Part shown: piece by piece, positions 1 through 7,179 of the stretch
Layout: each line of letters begins with the position of its first letter
Numbering within the stretch: the stretch's first letter is position 1
Assembly: GCF_014697625.1 (NCBI RefSeq)
Contig: NZ_JACJSG010000027.1
Coordinates: 1 to 64,000, forward strand
Source of the DNA: Anabaena azotica FACHB-119
Lineage (GTDB): Bacteria > Cyanobacteriota > Cyanobacteriia > Cyanobacteriales > Nostocaceae
DNA: 64,000 bases
Direction of reading: 5' to 3'
The notes under the pieces: generated by a model
The model's database searches: none
What the model was told of the DNA's origin: nothing
The model's input: the letters and a program-made list of their open reading frames with translations, nothing else
Translations under genes and position numbers: made by a program

Positions 1-550
1 TTGGCTAACGATCGCAATCCAACTGTTTAAACCCGAATCTTTGCTCATGACCTGCTTTGTGTCACGACGATTTATCTTAACATCTGATTCTTCAAAAAAC
101 CTGCCCTTGAAAGTGAGGGGGATGAGGGAGATGAGGGAGATGAGGGAGATGAGGGAGATGAGGGGGAGAAGGTGATCAAAAAGGAACAATCATTTTTTCC
201 AGTTACTAAACTCATATCTTATATCTTGCACCACTCTGTTATTGCGAAAATCTGAGCTTGAAACCCTTATGATTTCGTAGGGTGGGCAGTGCATCGGCAC
301 TAGCTTAATGAGAAGGTGCAAGATGTCAGATATCCTACTTCCCCATCTCCCCCCACTCCCTCATCTCCCCCATCTCCCCCCACTCCCCACACAGGGCTTG
401 CATCAGGGTCAGATTTGGTGAAAAATTGATCCGCGAGTAGTTTGATACCAATTCCCCAGGAGGCAATATCTGGGATTCTTAATTTTGAATTTTGAATTTT
501 GAATTTTGAATTGGTACTTCTCGTTTCGCCAGAGACGCAAGAGGGAATCA
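1..550. repeat. Non-coding region rich in repeats upstream of purD
   Basis: No gene is supported here. The region holds a 9-bp tandem array (unit GATGAGGGA and variants) at about 113-170, a copy of the ATCTTGCACC/GGTGCAAGAT inverted-repeat element at 223-324, C-rich tracts made of CCCATCTCC-type units at about 343-385, and a tandem array of TTTTGAA heptamers at about 478-512 just ahead of purD. These arrays are the short tandemly repeated repetitive sequences known from heterocystous cyanobacteria. Confidence 0.7.
223..324 (+). repeat. MITE-like element, ATCTTGCACC family, copy 1
   Basis: 102 bp with perfect 10-bp terminal inverted repeats (223-232 and 315-324). The interior contains TTTCGTAGGGTGGGCAGTGC. 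No coding capacity. Confidence 0.85.
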
Positions 551-1828
551 GTGAAAGTTATAGTTGTAGGTAACGGGGGAAGGGAACACGCTCTAGCGTG
601 GAAATTGTTGCGATCGCCACAAGTTGAACAAGTCGCCTGTGTGCCAGGAAATGGGGGGACGGCAACTCTGCCACGTTGCCAAAATGTCCCGTTAGCCGTG
701 GACGATTTTGCAGGCATTAGTGAGTACGCCTTGAGTCAAGGTTTTTCTTTGGTGGTGGTCGGGCCAGAAGTGCCTCTAGCTAAGGGAATCACCGACTATC
801 TACAAGATAAAGGATTGAAGGTGTTTGGGCCAAGTAGAGCCGGGGCGCAAATTGAAGCGAGTAAGGCTTGGGCAAAAGCACTCATGCAGGAAGCGGGAAT
901 TCCCACGGCTAAGGCTGCGGTATTTACGGAAGCAGCAGCCGCTAAATCATACATCAGAGCGCAGGGAGCGCCGATAGTAGTTAAAGCCGATGGTTTAGCG
1001 GCGGGTAAGGGTGTCACCGTTGCCCAGACAATTGCACAGGCAGAAAGCGCTATTGATGCTATCTTTCAAGGACAATTCGGCAGTGCGGGGGAGTTTGCCG
1101 TGATTGAAGAATGCTTGACTGGGCAAGAAGTCTCAGTATTAGCGTTGACAGATGGAGTAACAATTCGTACCTTGCTACCAGCCCAAGACCATAAGCGGAT
1201 AGGAGAAGGTGATACAGGAGAAAATACAGGAGGGATGGGAGCCTACGCCCCAGCACCCATTGCCACACCGGAGATTATGGCAAGGGTGCAAACAGAGGTT
1301 TTAGAAAGAGCGATCGCCGCCTTAAGATCCAAAGGTATAGATTATCGCGGTGTATTGTACGCCGGCTTGATGATCACACCCAATGGCGATTTCCAAGTCC
1401 TAGAATTTAACTGTCGCTTTGGTGATCCAGAAACGCAAGTTATTCTCCCCCTGTTAGCCACCCCCTTAGAAGAGTTAATTCTAGCCTGTGTAGAACAGCG
1501 TTTAAGCTCATTACCCCCTATCGCCTGGCAACTCGGCGCATCCGCCACCGTAGTCGCCGCGTCTGGCGGTTATCCAGGGGATTATGAAAAAGGCAAAATC
1601 ATTACAGGTATTCCCCAAGCAGAAGCCACAGGCGCGACAGTGTTTCATGCAGGCACAAAATTAAACCATGAACAACAAATAGTTACAGACGGCGGTAGAG
1701 TCCTGAACGTAACGGGAATCGGAGAAAATTTTCAACAAGCCCTCGCGCAGGCGTACACTGGAATTAAAGCCATTGACTTTTCCGGTATATACTACCGCAA
1801 AGACATTGGTCATAGAGTTCTTAGTTGA
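551..1828 (+). CDS. purD: Phosphoribosylamine-glycine ligase
   Basis: GARS, the second step of de novo purine synthesis: ATP-dependent joining of phosphoribosylamine and glycine in the cytosol. The N-terminus VKVIVVGNGGREHALAWKL is the hallmark of the family. The ATP-grasp core follows, with KADGLAAGKGV near residue 140, the GENTGGMGAYAP motif, and FNCRFGDPETQ near residue 285. The 425-aa length is normal. I place the start at GTG 551, because the 15 codons upstream that stay open read into a heptamer array and do not match the family. The next gene on the same strand of ordinary function is nblS, with a tnpB element inserted between them. Confidence 0.95.
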   Translation: MKVIVVGNGGREHALAWKLLRSPQVEQVACVPGNGGTATLPRCQNVPLAVDDFAGISEYALSQGFSLVVVGPEVPLAKGITDYLQDKGLKVFGPSRAGAQIEASKAWAKALMQEAGIPTAKAAVFTEAAAAKSYIRAQGAPIVVKADGLAAGKGVTVAQTIAQAESAIDAIFQGQFGSAGEFAVIEECLTGQEVSVLALTDGVTIRTLLPAQDHKRIGEGDTGENTGGMGAYAPAPIATPEIMARVQTEVLERAIAALRSKGIDYRGVLYAGLMITPNGDFQVLEFNCRFGDPETQVILPLLATPLEELILACVEQRLSSLPPIAWQLGASATVVAASGGYPGDYEKGKIITGIPQAEATGATVFHAGTKLNHEQQIVTDGGRVLNVTGIGENFQQALAQAYTGIKAIDFSGIYYRKDIGHRVLS

Positions 1829-1925
1829 CAACTGCCCACTGTCAACTGTCAACTGACCAAATGACCAAAATAACTGTTAATTTTTAAGTTTTGGGGTTAA
1901 TCAACAGCACACAATAAGCTAACAA

Positions 1926-2153
1926 TTACTCACCCTTCGGGTTCGGCAGTTCGGACTCGACGGGAACCGCCTTCGCGGAGCGTCTCGAAGAGAAGACTCC
2001 CACTGCCTCACTTTTCCTAACTTTCTTTGACAACCCACGAATAAACTCACGCAGCACATCAGTTTTAGTCCTTGACACCTGTTCACAGTATGACTCTAGT
2101 AAGTCCAGTTCTTTTTGTGGAATCCTTATCGTTAGCTTTCTTTCGTCTTTCAT
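1926..2153 (-). CDS. Ribbon-helix-helix-like small protein divergent to tnpB
   Basis: 75 aa. The N-terminal part (about residues 1-45: KLTIRIPQKELDLLESYCEQ followed by TKTDVLREFIRGL) has the beta-strand/helix/helix pattern of Arc/CopG-type DNA-binding proteins. The last 25 residues, rich in Ser, Arg and Pro, are translated from a palindromic intergenic repeat (around 1950-2000, related to one at about 45985-46018), so the original stop has probably been lost or replaced. It starts 29 bp from the tnpB start on the other strand, so the two share a promoter region and it may repress tnpB. Function is inferred from fold pattern and position only. Confidence 0.6.
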   Translation of the reverse strand: MKDERKLTIRIPQKELDLLESYCEQVSRTKTDVLREFIRGLSKKVRKSEAVGVFSSRRSAKAVPVESELPNPKGE

Positions 2154-2182
2154 TGTCTGGCTTTATGCTGTACAATGTATAT

Positions 2183-3352
2183 ATGTTACTAGGATTCAAA
2201 ACAGAACTCAAACTTAACAATAAGCAACGTACTCAGTTGTTAAAACACTGTGGTGTAGCTCGTCATGCTTGGAATTGGGGATTAGCTTTAACCAAACAAG
2301 TAATCGACCACAATAAAGCCAATCCAGGGGAAAAAATTAAATTCCCCTCCGCAATTGACCTACATAAGTGGTTGGTAGCACTGGTGAAGCCTGAGAACCC
2401 TTGGTACTTTGAAGTATCAAAATGCGCTCCGCAATATGCGTTGCGTGACCTAAGAATAGCTTGGGATAGGTGTTTTAAAAAGGTGTCGGGTGTTCCCAGG
2501 TTTAAAAAGAAAGGGGAGGGTGATTCATTTGAGTTAGACGGAAAAATCTGGATTGGCTGTACTCGCAAGATTCAGCTTCCTCGATTAGGTGTACTCAAAA
2601 CCTATGAGAACTTGCCGCAAGTTCAACCCAAATCAGTCACTATTAGTCGTACTGCTGACCGTTGGTATATCTCATTTCGCATTGAGGTAGAACCAACCAA
2701 TACACCCAAAGCATCTGACGTTGTGGGCGTTGACTTTGGCGTTAAATCCTTAGCAAGACTCTCAACAGGACGAGTATTTGAAGGTGCAAACTCTTACCGA
2801 AAACTGGAGGCGAAACTATCTAGAATACAATGGCTCAACCGTCACAAACAAATTGGTTCTACTAACTGGAGGAAAGCGCAAATCAAGATTGCTAGGCTAC
2901 ACCAACGCATAGCCAACATCCGCAAAGATACATTGCACAAACTCACCACTTATCTGGCTAAGAACCACGGCGTGATAGTGATTGAGGATCTAAATGTATC
3001 GGGGATGATGGCAAACAGGAAGCTAGCCAAGGCAATAGCTGATATGGGTTTTTATGAGTTTCGCCGTCAGCTAGAGTACAAAACCAAGCTCTACGGTGGT
3101 GAGTTAGTAATTGTAGATAGGTTTTATCCCAGTAGTAAAACTTGCTCTAATTGCGGAACAAGGAAAGAATCTCTATCACTTCAAGAGCGTGTTTTCCAGT
3201 GTGAGCATTGCTCTTTTGAATGCGACAGAGATTTGAACGCATCGATTAATCTCAAAAACGCGGTGAGTCACACCGTGTCAGCCTGTGGATCGGGTGAAGC
3301 CGACTTCTCCGAGATGAAGCAGGAAAATTTCAGTTTGGAGCGCAAACGTTAG
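2183..3352 (+). mobile_element. tnpB: IS200/IS605-family TnpB (OrfB), RNA-guided nuclease
   Basis: 389-aa TnpB. Start chosen at ATG 2183 (MLLGFKTELKLNNKQ), the usual N-terminus of this family; the 37 upstream codons overlap the divergent gene. The RuvC-like catalytic residues are present: D184 in VGVDFGVKSL, E268 in IVIEDLNVSG, and D350 in CDRDLNASINL. The zinc finger has C321-x2-C324 and C340-x2-C343. The protein therefore looks active. TnpB proteins are RNA-guided DNA nucleases that use an omega RNA from the 3' end of the gene and the flank. No tnpA (Y1 transposase) lies nearby, so this is a stand-alone tnpB, unable to move without a TnpA supplied in trans. It sits between purD and nblS. 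Confidence 0.9.
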
Positions 3353-3400
3353 TAAATTATGAACGGTTGATATCCAGAGCTACTAACAACTTTAATTGAG

Positions 3401-5338
3401 ATGCTGGCGCTGTTAAAAACAATTCGAGAAGCGATCGCCAACTGGTGGTCAGAGTTCACTCTCCAGACTAAACTGTTAGCCGCAGCTACTTTGGTGGTCT
3501 CCTTGGTGATGAGTGGTCTGACCTTTTGGGCGGTAAACACAATTCAGCAAGATGCCCGAATGAATGACACCCGGTTTGGGCGAGACTTGGGACTGCTGTT
3601 GGCTGCTAATGTTGCCCCCCTAATTGCTGACCATAATTTGACTGAGGTTGCCCAGTTTTCCCAACGCTTTTACAGCACCACCTCTAGCGTGCGCTATATG
3701 CTCTACGCTGATGAAACTGGGAAAATCTTTTTTGGCATTCCCTTTTGGCAACCAGAGGTGGAAAACTCCCTCTCCATTGAGCGACGCATACAACTACCAG
3801 AAGAATACCCTGGTGATGGTGACAAGCCAATGGTGCGGCAACACATGAGTCCAGATGGCGTTGTGACTGATGTGTTTATTCCCCTAATTGTCGATGAAAA
3901 ATACTTAGGTGTATTGGCTATTGGCATCAACCCCAACCAAATAGCCGTCACCTCTACCAATTTCACCCGCGATGTCACCATTGCCGTATTTATCACGATT
4001 TGGGTAATGGTGATTTTAGCGGGAGTGGTCAACGCTTTGACCATCACCAAACCCATCAAGGAATTATTGGTGGGGGTAAAACAAATCGCCGCCGGGAATT
4101 TCAAGCAGCGTATTGATTTACCCTTGGGGGGCGAATTAGGGGAGTTAATCCTTAATTTTAACGAGATGGCGGAGCGCCTAGAGCGTTATGAAGAGCAAAA
4201 TATTGAGGAACTAACAGCAGAGAAAGCCAAACTCGAAACCCTAGTTTCCACCATCGCCGACGGTGCTGTGTTGATAGATAACAATATGCAGGTGGTTTTA
4301 GTCAACCCCACAGCAAGACATATTTTTGGCTGGGAAGGTGCTAATGATATTGTTGGTAGTAATGTATTACACCACTTGCCCCCGACAGTACAGATGGAAG
4401 TCAGCAGAACCCTCTATGATATGGCATCTGGTGAATGTGAAAGTGCCGAGTTTCGCCTTACCCTCAACCAACCCAGCAACCGCACCATCCGTATCCTTTT
4501 GACTACAGTCCTCAACTTGCAACGGGAAAATATCAAAGGCATTGCCATCACAGTACAGGATATTACCCGTGAAGTAGAGCTAAATGAAGCCAAAAGCCAA
4601 TTTATCAGCAACGTTTCCCACGAACTGCGAACGCCGCTATTTAATATCAAATCTTTTATTGAAACCTTACACGACTACGGCGAGGACTTAAGCTTAGAAC
4701 AGCGCAAGGAGTTTCTGCAAACGGTCAACCATGAAACAGACCGTTTGACGCGCCTAGTTAATGATGTTTTAGATTTATCTAAGCTAGAATCTGGTCGTAG
4801 CTACAACTTTGATGGTGTAGATTTAGCTCAGGCAATTGAACAAACGCTGCGTACCTATCAACTCAATGCTAAGGATAAAGGCATTGAACTCATTCAAGAT
4901 GTCGCCCCTGGCTTACCGCTAGTTTTGGGAAATTACGATTTGTTATTACAAGTCCTAGCAAATTTGGTCGGGAATGCTCTGAAATTCACTCCCGCAGGCG
5001 GACAAATTGCCATTCGTACCTACAAGTTAGATGCTAAAGCCAATTCTCCTAATCAATCTCCTCAAGTGCGTGTAGAAGTCTCCGATACTGGTATTGGTAT
5101 CGCCCCAGAAGACCAACAAGCCATTTTTGACCGTTTCTTCCGGGTAGAAAACAGGGTTCACACCTTGGAGGGTACAGGCTTAGGGTTGTCGATTGTCAGA
5201 AATATTGTGGAACGACACCACAGTAGAGTCAACTTAGTTAGTGAAGTCGGGGTCGGTACTACATTTTGGTTCGACTTGAGTTTGTTTGAGGATGAAGCAT
5301 TAACAATTCAAAATTCAAAATTCAAAATTCAAAATTAA
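3401..5338 (+). CDS. nblS: Sensor histidine kinase NblS (Hik33/DspA type)
   Basis: 645-aa membrane histidine kinase. Two transmembrane segments (about residues 26-46 and 193-214) flank a periplasmic sensor region. Then come HAMP (about 213-265), PAS (about 275-385), HisKA with H407 in SHELRTPLFNIKSFIETL, and the HATPase domain with N521/N525, DTGIG 562-566 and GTGLGLS 591-597. The sequence around H407 and the domain order match cyanobacterial NblS/Hik33, which controls phycobilisome breakdown and high-light, cold and nutrient stress genes. The final ten residues (IQNSKFKIQN) are encoded by a tandem array of AAAATTC-type heptamers that runs to the stop codon, so the C-terminus is repeat-derived. 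Confidence 0.9.
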   Translation: MLALLKTIREAIANWWSEFTLQTKLLAAATLVVSLVMSGLTFWAVNTIQQDARMNDTRFGRDLGLLLAANVAPLIADHNLTEVAQFSQRFYSTTSSVRYMLYADETGKIFFGIPFWQPEVENSLSIERRIQLPEEYPGDGDKPMVRQHMSPDGVVTDVFIPLIVDEKYLGVLAIGINPNQIAVTSTNFTRDVTIAVFITIWVMVILAGVVNALTITKPIKELLVGVKQIAAGNFKQRIDLPLGGELGELILNFNEMAERLERYEEQNIEELTAEKAKLETLVSTIADGAVLIDNNMQVVLVNPTARHIFGWEGANDIVGSNVLHHLPPTVQMEVSRTLYDMASGECESAEFRLTLNQPSNRTIRILLTTVLNLQRENIKGIAITVQDITREVELNEAKSQFISNVSHELRTPLFNIKSFIETLHDYGEDLSLEQRKEFLQTVNHETDRLTRLVNDVLDLSKLESGRSYNFDGVDLAQAIEQTLRTYQLNAKDKGIELIQDVAPGLPLVLGNYDLLLQVLANLVGNALKFTPAGGQIAIRTYKLDAKANSPNQSPQVRVEVSDTGIGIAPEDQQAIFDRFFRVENRVHTLEGTGLGLSIVRNIVERHHSRVNLVSEVGVGTTFWFDLSLFEDEALTIQNSKFKIQN

Positions 5339-5368
5339 AGACATTTTGCCTACGGCACGCTACGCGAA

Positions 5369-5393
5369 CAGTCGGGGATTTAAACCCCGACTG
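5369..5393 (+). terminator. Hairpin after nblS
   Basis: CAGTCGGGG and CCCCGACTG pair over a 7-nt AT-rich loop about 30 bp after the nblS stop. No clean T-run follows. Similar palindromes are scattered in Nostoc intergenic DNA, so it could be a repeat acting as a terminator rather than a dedicated one. Confidence 0.5.
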
Positions 5394-5445
5394 AAAATGA
5401 TACTACTGGACTGGCAAGGCTAAAATGTTGCATTATTCCTTTCTT

Positions 5446-5500
5446 GTAGGATGGGCATCTTGCCCGTCCGGTGCGGACAAGATGCCCACACCACAAGATT
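5446..5500. repeat. Palindromic GGGCATCTTGCCC / GATGCCCAC repeat
   Basis: GATGGGCATCTTGCCCGTCC followed by GGACAAGATGCCCACACC makes an imperfect palindrome. Half-copies with the same core (GGGCAAGATGCCCACC) occur at about 6449-6468 and 57169-57188. It adjoins the truncation point of the rloA fragment. Confidence 0.65.
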
Positions 5501-5529
5501 TATTTTCATTGCACTATTTTAGCCTTGCC

Positions 5530-5820
5530 ACGCCACTACGTTGTGCAATTGTTGAATTGTTCAATTCTCATGAAACTAACCCCAAGAATTCACAATTAAT
5601 ATTTATCACTCATGACACTAATTTGCTGACGAAAAAGCTTTTTAGAAGAGACCAAATCTGGTTTACTGAGAAAAATAGATATGGCGTAACTGATTTATAC
5701 TCATTAGCAGAATATAAACTTAGTGATGATGCTTCATTTGAAAATGATTATATTAAAGGTCGATATGGTGCAATTCCCTATATTGGAAATCTAAGCCATC
5801 TTATTGATGCTCATGGCTAA
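5530..5820 (+). pseudogene. C-terminal fragment of RloA/AbiLi-type AAA ATPase
   Basis: About 90 residues, starting near AIVELFNSHETNPKNSQ and including LIFITHDTNLL, FRRDQIWFTEK, LYSLAEYK and KGRYGAIPYIG, match the C-terminal part of the AAA ATPases that pair with RloB. The THD motif is the conserved histidine/aspartate after the Walker B strand. The Walker A and B parts are missing: the frame continues upstream only into palindromic repeat DNA (5446-5500), which contributes about 35 unrelated residues. In its family the protein would be some 400 aa, so this is a 3' remnant. It overlaps the start of the rloB-like gene, as in an intact operon. Confidence 0.75.
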
Positions 5821-6409
5821 AAAGAAAAGCACCTACGGCTACTCACAGAGAAAAGTAAATATAAGAGAAATTCGACAAAGATTTTTAATTGTATGTGAAG
5901 GAGAGGAAACAGAGCCAAACTATTTTAGGAATTTTCGTGTTCCCAAGTTAGTCATAGAGGTGAAAGGGTTAGGGCTAAATCCAAGTAGACTAGTTGATGA
6001 AGCTAAAAAATATAGAGATAAAGAGGATTACGATCAAATATGGTGTGTTTTTGATCGAGACTCATGGTCTGAAAAAGACTTCTGTTTTGCTATTGAAAAT
6101 GCTCATAAGGAAGGTTTTAGAATAGCTTATTCCAATGAATCCTTCGAGTTGTGGTATATTCTGCATTTTGAATTTCTCAATACAGCAGTTTCCCGGAGTG
6201 AGTATTCACAAAAATTATCACGCCTACTTGGGCATAAGTATTTGAAAAACAGTGATTTAATATATGATGAATTGCTGAGTAAGTAACATATCGCTATCAA
6301 AAATGCTGAAAATTTGCTGAATCAGTACCAACCTTGCAATCCCGCAAAAGATAATCCTTCAACAACGGTACATCTTTTAGTGCAAGAGCTAAACAAGTTT
6401 ATTCGCTAA
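5813..6409 (+). pseudogene. RloB/AbiLii-like protein broken by an in-frame stop
   Basis: Starts at ATG 5813 (MAKKKSTYG), overlapping the end of the rloA fragment by 8 bp. The sequence FLIVCEGEETEPNYF is the TOPRIM-like signature of the RloB family, and VFDRDSW follows near residue 80. Translation stops at a TAA at 6284-6286 after 157 codons. The same frame then reads HIAIKNAENLLNQYQPCNPA up to LVQELNKFIR and a second stop at 6407-6409, which is the expected RloB C-terminus. One nonsense change or a small in-frame indel has therefore broken the gene. RloA/RloB pairs include the AbiL abortive-infection system, and the neighbourhood is a defence island. Confidence 0.8.
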
Positions 6410-6521
6410 TATATTGTAAGCTGTTCCACATTTAACTTGCATAACTAGGGCGGGCAAGATGCCCACCCCACAAGAGTATGATGTTATTTCAATATGCAAC
6501 GCCAAATGTTTTTTAGCTTTA

Positions 6522-6643
6522 AGACTTACGCAAGTGTCACAATTGGTGGTTGGTGCGTGACGCTACAAGTCTCATGACTACGTTCAAAGATTTTCGCAGC
6601 GTCACACACCCTACAGAAAAAATATGCCAGTTGCGTAAATCCT
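6522..6643 (+). repeat. MITE-like element, AGGACTTACGCAA family, copy 1
   Basis: 122 bp bounded by AGACTTACGCAA and TTGCGTAAATCCT, imperfect terminal inverted repeats. The interior (AATTGGTGGTTGGTGCGTGA, then CACACACCCTACAG) is nearly identical to the copies at 38469-38590 and, inverted, 58962-59083. No coding capacity. Confidence 0.85.
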
Positions 6644-6792
6644 AAGCTTATAGCGATCGCCTATTAGATTAGCACACAAATTCACCGCCAAGTCAAGATA
6701 CTAAGCGACTTAAGCGCCTGTAACCTGTAACCTATCCCCTGTCCCCTGCTATAAAATCAAATTATTTACTGATATATTTTACTTTTAGTATT

Positions 6793-7164
6793 GTGGCGAA
6801 AATTTCTTGTCCCCAGTGCCAGCAACAAGTTGATAGTCAGGCTATAACTTGTCCTTACTGTCGTACAACACTCAAAGCTTACGGTCATCCAGGTATTACT
6901 CTACACCGTGCTGCTAAAGGCACTTATTTGTGCGACACTTGTACATACCACGCTGATGATAGTTGTACTTTTCCCCAACGTCCCTATGCTAAGGACTGCA
7001 CCCTTTACCAAAACATGGCTGAGAGAAAGGCGCAGATAGAAGAACAGCTTACCTCCAATAGTTTTGACACATCTATCAAAATTTGGATGAAACGTAATCA
7101 AGCTTTGATATTGGTGTTAGGTTTATTACTCATATGTTTAGTTATAGTTCTGTTAACCTCTTAA
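6793..7164 (+). CDS. Zinc-ribbon protein with C-terminal membrane anchor
   Basis: 123 aa with a GTG start. The N-terminal zinc ribbon has C6-x2-C9 and C20-x2-C23 (KISCPQCQQQ, ITCPYCRT). A second Cys cluster (CDTCTYHADDSC, then DC) lies at about residues 47-68. One hydrophobic helix fills the C-terminus (about residues 101-122, ALILVLGLLLICLVIVLL). It is probably a tail-anchored membrane protein with a cytosolic metal-binding head. The family is conserved in cyanobacteria, but I know of no assigned function. It stands alone, convergent to hsdR with a 15-bp gap. Confidence 0.75.
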   Translation: MAKISCPQCQQQVDSQAITCPYCRTTLKAYGHPGITLHRAAKGTYLCDTCTYHADDSCTFPQRPYAKDCTLYQNMAERKAQIEEQLTSNSFDTSIKIWMKRNQALILVLGLLLICLVIVLLTS

Positions 7165-7179
7165 TGGGAATCCCTAGTT

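Noticed and set aside
113..170. Regular short repeats as a possible CRISPR array
   Set aside because: The units are 9 bp with no spacers between them; no cas genes occur in the window.
2072..2182. Upstream start of tnpB at 2072
   Set aside because: The extra 37 residues overlap the divergent gene antisense and do not fit the TnpB N-terminus, which begins at MLLGFKTELK.
5425..5540. N-terminal part of the open frame before the rloA fragment as real protein
   Set aside because: It is read from the palindromic GGGCATCTTGCCC repeat and shows no similarity to the ATPase; only the part from about 5530 is kept as a fragment.
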